Of a DNA stretch of 64,000 nucleotides, positions 54,364-61,963 are shown piece after piece. Under the pieces are notes generated by a model that was not told the DNA's origin, did not search any database, and saw only the letters and a program-made list of their open reading frames with translations. Location of the stretch: positions 5,098,001 to 5,162,000 of the forward strand of contig NZ_LN831790.1 of NCBI RefSeq assembly GCF_001013905.1, written 5' to 3'. This DNA comes from Streptomyces leeuwenhoekii (lineage in GTDB: Bacteria; Actinomycetota; Actinomycetes; Streptomycetales; Streptomycetaceae). Both the position numbers and the translations under genes were made by a program. Each line of letters starts with the position of its first letter. Position 1 is the stretch's first letter.

Positions 54364-54471
54364 GCGCATGAGCCGCACCGTCTCGCGGGTTACCGCGTCA
54401 CCGGGCGTCTCAGAGCTGCGCATGAGCCGCACCGTCTCGCGGGTTACCGCGTCACCGGGCGTCTCAGAGCT
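54364..54471 (+). repeat. Perfect 54-bp tandem duplication
   Basis: Bases 54364-54417 are repeated exactly at 54418-54471. The unit contains ATGAGCCGCACCGTCTCGCG and GTCTCAGAGCT. The length is a multiple of three, so on the plus strand it would read as an 18-residue repeat (MSRTVSRVTASPGVSEL). No spacer, no third copy and no adjacent gene in that frame, so it is not a CRISPR. Confidence 0.9.
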
Positions 54472-54534
54472 TGGGTTCCACGGGGAACGGCAGCTTGTCC
54501 GCCCAGCTCGCCAGCGCCTTCGCGGCAGCGCCAC

Positions 54535-54636
54535 CTACGGCGCGCTGACGTCGTCGTGTTCACGGGGCCAGGCGAAGGCGAGGATGCCGAGCGCCGAAGC
54601 GCATAGAAGCAGCGCGACCTGTCTCCGCCTCTGCAC
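54535..54636 (-). CDS. Possible small membrane protein
   Basis: A 33-codon frame on the minus strand: GTG 54636, a hydrophobic helix VALLLCASALGILAFAW flanked by basic and acidic residues, and stop TAG at 54537-54535. Only a weak GGGGCGG is upstream. A membrane-peptide shape is clear, but expression is unsupported. Could also be debris. Confidence 0.3.
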   Translation of the reverse strand: MQRRRQVALLLCASALGILAFAWPREHDDVSAP

Positions 54637-54707
54637 CGCCGCCCCGTTCGCCGCTCGCTCCCCGTCAGTGCTGTTCCACTCTTACAGGGAAGCGGGAAGA
54701 TTCGACA

Positions 54708-54957
54708 GTGGATCTCCCGCCGGAGATCAGGGAGGGCTCGCCGCCCGACGCGCCGGAAAGCCATGAGGGAGGCCTGTGGATGACACGGGCCGGGACGGTG
54801 ATCGACCTCTACGGTGTTGTGGGCGCGCGGACCTGTCCGGGTCTGGACGGACCGATCCTCGCCGAGGGGGAGGAGGTGGTGATCTTCACCATCACCGACC
54901 TCCTCCATGACCGGGAGGCGGGCGTGTCGTCGTCCGGCTCCCCCGAGACGGTGCGTG
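54708..54957 (+). other. Weak coding remnant abutting the drmB end
   Basis: From GTG 54708 a plus-strand frame has fair codon bias for about 80 codons (TVIDLYGVVGARTCPGLDG, EGEEVVIFTITDLL) and then runs into DNA that is coding on the other strand for the DrmB-like gene. It is probably a truncated gene cut by the island boundary. On the minus strand a 30-residue C-terminal scrap, ALASWADKLPFPVEPKL with stop at 54464-54466, also lies in this 652-base zone (54306-54957). Confidence 0.25.
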
Positions 54958-56826
54958 TCAGGAGACGCACACCGGGCCGAAGAATCCCAGGTCGGGTTCG
55001 TCCGGCGTACCGACCAGCAGCGCACGGTCCAGCAGGATGTTGTTGTGCTCGCAGCTCGTCTCCGGGAGCATCACGCAGGCGTGGCAGGCGGCGAGGTTCG
55101 TCCCTGTCGAGCCCGCCGCCTCCGCCTCCATGCAGAGCGGGTCGGAGGAGCACCACTCGGCGCGGCGGAGTGCCGAACGCACCGTGCGGTCGAGCACTTC
55201 CGGTTCGCCCTGGGCGACGAGGCCGCCCAGGCTGCCGGCGGAGTCGGTCGTGGCCGTGTAGATGAGCACCCCGGCCATGTCGTCCCCCGCGTACAGGCGC
55301 TCGCGCAGGGACGCGGCCGGATAGCCCGCCTCCAGACTCCACTCGTTGATGAGGACATGGGCCAAGGTGTGCAGCAGCACCATGCGAGGCGTCGCCGGGG
55401 ACGGCACGGCCCGACTCGGGTCGTCGGCCCGCTGTTCGAGCACTCGCTGGTGAGCGGTGCGCATGCGTTCGGCCCGAGCCGCCACCGCCGTCGCCTTCTC
55501 CCAGGTGTCCAGCCGGTCCTCGTCCAAGCGCAGGAAGACTCCCTCGCCCTGGACCTCGATGGCGGGCAGCCAACGCAGGGGCTTTTCGGAGAGCGGCATC
55601 TCCTTCGCGTCGGTCGTCGACTCGGCGTCGACCAGTCGGGTGAACGCCTTCAGGGCCCGCACTTCACGGAGCTTCTTGACGAGCATGGGGCCGGTGATCC
55701 CGAGCGGCTGGAGCACGCTCCGATCACCGAGCGGCGTCTCGCAGACGAACTGCTCGTCACGGGTGTGCTCGCTCTCGTCGTTGCCGGAGCGCAGGCGCTC
55801 GTACTCCTTGTTGCGCAGGGCGCGGTAGCGGTGGTCGAAGGTGGGGGTGGTCTCGCCTTTCGGGTCCTCCTCGCGTTCCGCGTCGAGCAGGGTCATCACC
55901 TCGTCCAGCGGTATCGGACACTCGCCCCTGAACGCACCCTTGAGGTAGATCCCGATGTGTTCACGGTTGTCGAACTGGCGGAGAGCGTCCCAGTGCTCCG
56001 CGAGCGGGTCCGCGCGGCCGTTGCTCCACGGGGGGATGGAGAGCGCCGACTTCAACACCGGCTGCCACACCGACGAGGAACCACGCTGCAAGGTGCGCAG
56101 GGGAAGCCCGCACCCTGCCGGGTCCGTCGCGGAGGTGCCGAGCCACGGGCGGGCGCCTCGGCAGGTCAGGCCCAGGTCCTTCAGCGCGTTCCTGCGGAAG
56201 GAACCCTCCATCGAGACCTCGGGCACCTGACCACAGGTGCAGGAGATGACGATGGAGCGGAGCGAGGAGGTGCGCCCCGTGGTGCGCATCCTCAGCTTGC
56301 CCCCGCACGTGCCGACTCTGGTCGAACCCCGGTCGGGCGAGCGGTGCACCCACTGCCGGTAGGGAAACTCGTCGAGGTGTCCGGCTTCGCAGGCGACGAC
56401 GAAGCGGGAGGGGACGAGGTCCACCTCGCACGTGCCGCAGATGCTCCGACCGGCCGGTGGGGCGAAGTCACGGTGCGGCTGCAGTTCGTTGCACTCGGGA
56501 CACGAGTGCAGCAGAGGGAAGCGGCGGACCCGAAGGCCGTCCTGGCTGCCGTCCTCGGACGCCGGCGGCAATCGGAAACAGTCGACGCCGAGCAGTCTGG
56601 CCAGCCGCCGCTCATGGATGACGGGCGACTCGTCCTTGCTCCAGCTTCGGTCGGCCTCGTCCAGGCCCGAGACGATGAAGGACTCGTGGTCCACGGCGAT
56701 GAGCGACCCCACACCGTACGTACTGATCGCCTGGGCGCGGCGGACCGACCCGCGACGGGGGAGGTTGAGGGCCGGGGCGGTGCCGTTCGTCGTGTTTCGA
56801 CGGCGGCGGGCGGGAGGCGGGGTCAT
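54958..56826 (-). CDS. drmB: DrmB-like protein (DUF1998), last gene of the helicase operon
   Basis: A 622-residue protein. A zinc-binding region (CPECNELQPHRDF, then CGTCEVDL) lies near residues 112-135, and further Cys pairs (ACEAGHLDEFPYRQW, GKLRM...CTCGQVPE) follow. The C-terminal DUF1998 domain (about residues 470-600) has VLLHTLAHVLINEWSLEAGY, GVLIYTATTDSAGSLGGLVA and the Cys cluster CSSDPLCMEAE with ACHACVMLPETSCEHNNILL. DUF1998 proteins are the DrmB component of DISARM, where they act with DrmA. ATG 56826 overlaps the DrmA stop by 4 bp. The DrmB name is by domain and partner; no search was run. Confidence 0.75.
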   Translation of the reverse strand: MTPPPARRRRNTTNGTAPALNLPRRGSVRRAQAISTYGVGSLIAVDHESFIVSGLDEADRSWSKDESPVIHERRLARLLGVDCFRLPPASEDGSQDGLRVRRFPLLHSCPECNELQPHRDFAPPAGRSICGTCEVDLVPSRFVVACEAGHLDEFPYRQWVHRSPDRGSTRVGTCGGKLRMRTTGRTSSLRSIVISCTCGQVPEVSMEGSFRRNALKDLGLTCRGARPWLGTSATDPAGCGLPLRTLQRGSSSVWQPVLKSALSIPPWSNGRADPLAEHWDALRQFDNREHIGIYLKGAFRGECPIPLDEVMTLLDAEREEDPKGETTPTFDHRYRALRNKEYERLRSGNDESEHTRDEQFVCETPLGDRSVLQPLGITGPMLVKKLREVRALKAFTRLVDAESTTDAKEMPLSEKPLRWLPAIEVQGEGVFLRLDEDRLDTWEKATAVAARAERMRTAHQRVLEQRADDPSRAVPSPATPRMVLLHTLAHVLINEWSLEAGYPAASLRERLYAGDDMAGVLIYTATTDSAGSLGGLVAQGEPEVLDRTVRSALRRAEWCSSDPLCMEAEAAGSTGTNLAACHACVMLPETSCEHNNILLDRALLVGTPDEPDLGFFGPVCVS

Positions 56827-59800
56827 CGGGTTCCCTCCATGAAAAGGGCGGACTCGGCGTCGACGTCGCGCAGGCTCCACAGGGTGGACCATGCCTCGCG
56901 GCCCGGGGACTCGTGGTCGTACGACTTCAGGAGCGACGGGGCGCTACTGCCTCGCTTCGGTTCGAAGAGCAGCCCGCCCTGAGCATCGGCGACCTTGCAC
57001 CACCAGCCGACGAACTCGTCGAAACCCCGTTCCACCGCCTCGGTCTCCGAGGGAGTGACCGCGCTGACGCGGTCCAGGAGCAGGGACCTGATGCGGCCCC
57101 GCAGGATGTGCTCGTAGGACTCGACCTGTCCGGCGCCCTCGTTCGGGCGGGCGGCCGGGATCAGGATGCGGGCGAGAGCGACGATCACCGCGTGCAGTCC
57201 TCGTTCCCGCGCGCGGGCGGAGAACGGGGTCACGGAGGTGGACTCGACCTCGCGGTACAGGGCCGAGTGGTAGTGCTGGAAGTTCTCGTAGTGCGAACGG
57301 TCCCGCGCGCGTGCCGCGTTGAGCATGACCGCCACCAGGCCGGGGTGAGCACGGCCGACGCGGCTGGTGGCCTGGATGTACTCCGCGGTGGTCTGCGGTT
57401 GGCCCATCACGGCCATCAGGCCGAGCCGGTCCACGTCCACGCCGACGGCGATCATGTTGGTGGCGAGCAGGACGTCCACGGTGTCCTCGTCGGGGAGTCG
57501 CTTCTCGATGCCCTTGAGCCGGGTGGGGATCTCACTGGCGTCGATCCGACTGGTCAGCTCCGAGTAGTTGGCCACCGAGCGCACCGCCACGCCCTCGCGC
57601 TCGGCGAGCAGTTCCAGGTATGCCACCACGTCGTCGTGGACCTGGAGTTCGGCCGCGGAGAGCAGCCGCAGGCTGTTGAAGTAGCCGACGAGGCTCCAGT
57701 ACGTGTCGCGCACGTCGTCGTCGGTCTCCGCGTGCATGGCCCGGTGCAGCAGCGTGGCGTACGTACGGATCAACAGCGTCGACTGGCTGGTGCCGGGCGC
57801 CAGCAGGCCGACGTAGCGGCGGCTCGCCTTCTCCTCGCGTGCGGTCTCCACGGCGAACCACGAGTCACGCGCGTCCAGACCGGCGGGTGGAAACTGCCGC
57901 ACCTCGCGGGCGAAGAGGTGGCGACCCTGGTCGGCGGCGCGGCGGATGGTCGCCGTGGAGGCGATCACCTTCGGGCACTCGGCCAACGCGTCCACCGCGG
58001 TCTCGTAGAGGCCGGTGAGGGTGCCCAGAGGGCCGGAGATCAGGTGGAGCTCGTCCTGGACGATCAGCTCCGGCGGAGGAGTGCCGTCGGTCGGGTCGTC
58101 GAGGTTGAAGAGCGCGGCGGTCGCCGGACGCCACGGCATCGAGGCGAACTTGTCGACGGTGGCGATCACCAGCGTCGGACGCGCGTCGTACACCGCCTCG
58201 TCGATCAGGTGGACGGGAAGACCACCGGAGAAGTCGCAGTCCGTTCCGGGGCAGCGGATGTACATCCGCTTGGCGACGTCGTCGACCTCGTAGTCCCGGG
58301 CGTCGAGTCGGGTCCCACACCAGGGACAGGCATGCAGTTGGACGGGGTTCTCGGTGGCGAGCCGCTTGTCCAGGTCGCCCCGCAGCTCGTCGAGGCGAGC
58401 AGCGGCTTCGGCCAGCGTGTTGGGGGTGGCCGAGCGCCCCACCCACATGCCGACGGAGAACGGTTCGTCACCCAGCTCGGGCGTGCGGCGCCGCATGCGC
58501 TCCATGGCGCAGAGCAGGATCGCCGCACGCTCGAACTGCTGCAGGGTGAGCAGTCGGAGCGTGTAGCGCATGAGGACGGTGACCCCGCCGCCGTTCGGGC
58601 CCTTGCGGATGCGGCGCAGGAAGGACGTCAGGGCGATCAGCCCGAGGTAGGCCTCCGTCTTGCCACCACCCGTGGGGAACCACAGGAGGTCGGAGATCTT
58701 CCGGTCGTCGTGTTCGGGATCGTCGATGCCCGCCAGACACAGCAGCACGAAGGCGATCTGGAAGGGACGCCAGCGACCGGCGGACGGGTCGGGGCTGCCG
58801 ATGCACCCGCCCTTCACCCAGGCGCTGCGGGCACGCTGGTCGGCCATGGCGCGGTTGGCGAGCCGGAACGCGCTCATCAGATCGGGCTTGGTGCGCAGCA
58901 GCTCGATGCCCTCGCGGATCCGACCGAGCGCCTCGCGGCAAGCGTCCACCTGGTCCCGCGCGGGTTGCTCGTGAGGGCCGTCCGCCAGCGAGTCGGCCTC
59001 GGCCGACTTACGGGCGATCCAGTCCTCGTACCCCGTGGCCAGTGCCTCCAAGGCGGCCAGGACCTCGGTGTCGGACTTCTCGGCCAGCCCCAGCATCGAC
59101 AACGACGAACTGTCGATCTCCGGATTGGAGTCGGTCAGCAGCACTTCCACACTGGGTACGAATTCGCTGCGTACTTCGGGCACGGCGGCGGGGATGCTCT
59201 CGGTCACGCCGATCGGTGGTGGGGCCCAGTCCCAGGTGGCGGCACAGCCGTGTCCGACGGCGAAGGTCGGGGCGTGACGGTGGAGCAGCCGACTGGCGGC
59301 GGTCTCCGGGTCGTGGGCGGCGGCCGGCGCCGGGCGCTCGACGAACGCGCTGGAGCCGTCGGCGGCGCGAACCGTCAGGCCGCACTGGAACAGGGCGAAC
59401 GCGTCCTGGAGGTCCCGCTCACCGACCTTCTGCCTGTTGATCAGCGTGACGGTGACCGTGACCGTCCCGGTCGTCGGATCAAGACCTCGGACGGTGAAGC
59501 GAAGCTGGGCCCTTTCGTCGAGGTCCTGCTTCCCGTCGGCGACGGGAGAGGTGACATCGATCGTGAAGTCGGGGAGGTCGAGTTCTTTGCGCCGCCACCG
59601 CTCCCGCTGCTCCGCGACGGTCCGGGCCTCGGCGCGGCGGGCCGGGACCGGGTTGCCCGCCTCGTCGGTGGGCTCGTAGACCGCGGCGCGGGTCGAGACG
59701 ACGATCCTTCGGCTTATGTCCGGGTCGATCGCGAACGTCAGGCCCATGGAGGACGGGCGCTTGCCGCCCGAGACATCCGTCTCCTGCGCCGCGCCCGACC

Positions 59801-60065
59801 CCTCGGAGTCCTCCCTGGTGAGGAGAGGTACGGCGTCGAGGCCGGCCAGTTCGGCGGTGTCCTCGGCCCTCCGCTCCCGTGAAGCACGCGGATACAGCAC
59901 GCCGGTCAGATAGCGGTCGATCGGCGCGTCCTGAGCGAGGACCTCGGCCCGCTCCTCCGGTCCCGCGTCCTCGGAGGGGCCGAAGAGTTCACGGCGGAGT
60001 CCCACCAGCAGTTCCTCGTCCCGCACCCGATAGTGCTCGGAGTGCCGACCCGCCACGTGCGTCAT
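56823..60065 (-). CDS. drmA: DrmA-like SF2 helicase, third gene of the operon
   Basis: A 1080-residue helicase. The N-terminal ~450 residues carry no motif I recognise but have regions similar to DrmA N-termini. Motif I is FPTGGGKTEAYLGL at about residue 467, motif II is IVQDELHLISGPL near 671, SAT is ASTATIRRAADQ near 703, and the C-lobe has VGVDVDRLGLMAVMGQPQTT with TSRVGRAHPG near 901. A zinc site (CPWCGTRLDARDYEV, then RCPGTDCDFSGG) is inserted between the lobes. DrmA binds phage DNA in DISARM. ATG 60065 overlaps the upstream UvrD gene by 4 bp, and DrmB follows with another 4-bp overlap. Confidence 0.78.
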   Translation of the reverse strand: MTHVAGRHSEHYRVRDEELLVGLRRELFGPSEDAGPEERAEVLAQDAPIDRYLTGVLYPRASRERRAEDTAELAGLDAVPLLTREDSEGSGAAQETDVSGGKRPSSMGLTFAIDPDISRRIVVSTRAAVYEPTDEAGNPVPARRAEARTVAEQRERWRRKELDLPDFTIDVTSPVADGKQDLDERAQLRFTVRGLDPTTGTVTVTVTLINRQKVGERDLQDAFALFQCGLTVRAADGSSAFVERPAPAAAHDPETAASRLLHRHAPTFAVGHGCAATWDWAPPPIGVTESIPAAVPEVRSEFVPSVEVLLTDSNPEIDSSSLSMLGLAEKSDTEVLAALEALATGYEDWIARKSAEADSLADGPHEQPARDQVDACREALGRIREGIELLRTKPDLMSAFRLANRAMADQRARSAWVKGGCIGSPDPSAGRWRPFQIAFVLLCLAGIDDPEHDDRKISDLLWFPTGGGKTEAYLGLIALTSFLRRIRKGPNGGGVTVLMRYTLRLLTLQQFERAAILLCAMERMRRRTPELGDEPFSVGMWVGRSATPNTLAEAAARLDELRGDLDKRLATENPVQLHACPWCGTRLDARDYEVDDVAKRMYIRCPGTDCDFSGGLPVHLIDEAVYDARPTLVIATVDKFASMPWRPATAALFNLDDPTDGTPPPELIVQDELHLISGPLGTLTGLYETAVDALAECPKVIASTATIRRAADQGRHLFAREVRQFPPAGLDARDSWFAVETAREEKASRRYVGLLAPGTSQSTLLIRTYATLLHRAMHAETDDDVRDTYWSLVGYFNSLRLLSAAELQVHDDVVAYLELLAEREGVAVRSVANYSELTSRIDASEIPTRLKGIEKRLPDEDTVDVLLATNMIAVGVDVDRLGLMAVMGQPQTTAEYIQATSRVGRAHPGLVAVMLNAARARDRSHYENFQHYHSALYREVESTSVTPFSARARERGLHAVIVALARILIPAARPNEGAGQVESYEHILRGRIRSLLLDRVSAVTPSETEAVERGFDEFVGWWCKVADAQGGLLFEPKRGSSAPSLLKSYDHESPGREAWSTLWSLRDVDAESALFMEGTR

Positions 60066-61963
60066 GCGCCCTGCCCCTCTTCGTCGACCCGTCGAAACAT
60101 GCCGATGCCGGTGATCCGCGGCGCCATCCACACACCTCGGTCACCGAGGCCCGCATTGGCGCCGGCCGCGGCGCTGCCCGTCACCGTCTCCAAGGTGTCG
60201 ATCCGCAGGCCGTGGACCTCGTCGGGCCACCACGGATCCCACGTCCGGTTCACCTTCTGCACCCGGAACAACTCCTCACGGAACCGCTCGGACGCCTCGC
60301 CTATCTCCCGCCCCCGGTGCAGCAAGGCGTACGGCGGACTCTGACCCTCACCCGCAGGGAGATCGTGACGCTTGCGCAGCAGCACCTCGTCCCCGGGGCC
60401 GACCTCCCGCAGGAGGTACGCCTGGGTCGCCACGGCGTCGGTCGTGTGACCGGGCGGGTTGTCCCGGCAGACGTCACCGGCCTCGGCCACCACGCCGTAC
60501 CGGTCGTAGGACCGCCACCCACCGACGTACCGCCGGCCGTTCCTGCGATTCCCCGCTCTCTTGACGATCGGCATTTCGGGTGGGTGGACGTGGTAGAGGT
60601 CCTGTCGGGCTCGGGTCATCGCCACGTACAGGGCACGCGCCTCCGCGGGGAGATCCACCTCGGTGCCGTGCTGCTTGTGGAGTTCGGCGACCGTCGGCGG
60701 AGTCAGGACGATCACGCGGTCGAACTCCAGCCCCTTGGCCCGGTGCACGGTGGAGACGACGATCCGCGCGGTCTCCGGGTCGGCCGCCTCGTCGGGGAAT
60801 CCGCCGTCGGCGACCAGGCGGCGCAGCCGGTCCAGATCGAGTGCGGTGCGCCCGGGCGAGCGGGTGGCGCGTCGCAGTACCGTCCACAGGGTGCCCGCGT
60901 CCGGTTCGTGGGGCAGCGGAATCTGTTCCAGCAGGGAGCGGAACCGGTCCTCGGTCAGACCGGTCGCCTCGGTGCGGCGCAGCAGCTCGGCCACCCAGTA
61001 GGGCACCGGCCGCTCCTCGAGAGGACGACGCAGCCGGTGGTCGACGCCGTTCTCGTGGAGCAGGCGGGAGACCACCAGCGCCTGCCGGTTGTCGCGGGTG
61101 AGGATCGCACAGGTGTCGTCGAGGTCCCGCAGCCCCTGCAGGGTGTACTCGTCGGTGAGGTCGCCCAGCGCGTTGGTCGGGTCCAGGAGCAGGTCGCGCA
61201 GCTCCTCGTAGAGGGTGGCGGCCTCGTCCGCGTCCGGGATCCGCTGGAGCCGGGGGCCGTACGGCAACGCGATCCGTGCCTCCGGCGTGACGGCGCGGAA
61301 GTTCTCGGTGAGACGCAGCTCAACCAGGTCGTCGGGGTAGGAGCTGCGCAACCACTCGAAGAACCGGCCGGTCTCGTCCTCGCGTTCGGCGGGGTCCTCC
61401 ATCTGGAAGCCGTAGACGGACTGGGCCGCGTCACCGACCACGGTGAAGCCGCAGCTCTCCTGGTAGCGGTCGAGCAGCGCCTCCACCAGTTCCCGACGAT
61501 CGCCCAGCAGGTCCTGCACCTCGTCGATCACCACATGAGAGGGCGGGACCGAGTCGCCGGCCTCCAGCGCGCCCTCCTCGACGGCTTCGGTCGCGGCCTT
61601 GATCCGCTCGTCGAAGGAGGTCGTGGCCCAGTCCCGGTCGGGGTACGCCTGGACGAGCAGCCCGTACGCCCAGGCGTCGAAGGTCTGGGCGCGCACCCGG
61701 CGGGCCCGTTCCCCGTGCCGGGTGATGCGCTCACGCAACTCCCGGGCGGCGGCCCGGGAGAAGGTGAGTACCAGGATGTCGGTGGCCTCCAGCGTCTCCT
61801 TCGGATCCTCGTGCCCGCACAGGGCGTCGAGCCGACGCACCAGTGTGTGCGTCTTTCCCGCACCTGCCCCGGCGGTGACCAGGACCCGTGCGTCCCAGGG
61901 CTGCTCGACGACGGCCCGCTGCTCGGCGGTGAGCGGAGGGCTGTCGCGGTAGACGTCCGTCAC
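60062..61963 (-). CDS. UvrD/Rep-family SF1 helicase, second gene of the operon
   Basis: A 633-residue SF1A helicase. Q-motif LTAEQRAVVEQP, Walker A VTAGAGAGKTHTLVRRLDAL near residue 34, Walker B VVIDEVQDLLGDRRELVEAL near 149, motif III VVGDAAQSVYGF, and in 2A VVSTVHRAKGLEFDRVIVL (near 409) with LYVAMTRARQDLYHVHPPE (near 449). It lacks an N-terminal or C-terminal nuclease seen in AddAB. GTG 61963 overlaps the upstream helicase stop by 4 bp. It lies between an SF2 helicase and the DrmAB pair. Confidence 0.85.
   Translation of the reverse strand: MTDVYRDSPPLTAEQRAVVEQPWDARVLVTAGAGAGKTHTLVRRLDALCGHEDPKETLEATDILVLTFSRAAARELRERITRHGERARRVRAQTFDAWAYGLLVQAYPDRDWATTSFDERIKAATEAVEEGALEAGDSVPPSHVVIDEVQDLLGDRRELVEALLDRYQESCGFTVVGDAAQSVYGFQMEDPAEREDETGRFFEWLRSSYPDDLVELRLTENFRAVTPEARIALPYGPRLQRIPDADEAATLYEELRDLLLDPTNALGDLTDEYTLQGLRDLDDTCAILTRDNRQALVVSRLLHENGVDHRLRRPLEERPVPYWVAELLRRTEATGLTEDRFRSLLEQIPLPHEPDAGTLWTVLRRATRSPGRTALDLDRLRRLVADGGFPDEAADPETARIVVSTVHRAKGLEFDRVIVLTPPTVAELHKQHGTEVDLPAEARALYVAMTRARQDLYHVHPPEMPIVKRAGNRRNGRRYVGGWRSYDRYGVVAEAGDVCRDNPPGHTTDAVATQAYLLREVGPGDEVLLRKRHDLPAGEGQSPPYALLHRGREIGEASERFREELFRVQKVNRTWDPWWPDEVHGLRIDTLETVTGSAAAGANAGLGDRGVWMAPRITGIGMFRRVDEEGQGA

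Noticed and set aside
54364..54471. CRISPR-like repeat
   Set aside because: Only two abutting copies and no spacers, no cas gene.
56913..59882. A 989-codon open frame on the plus strand, antisense to the DrmA-like gene
   Set aside because: It has no recognisable domain and is a by-product of GC-rich codon bias opposite a gene with clear helicase motifs.
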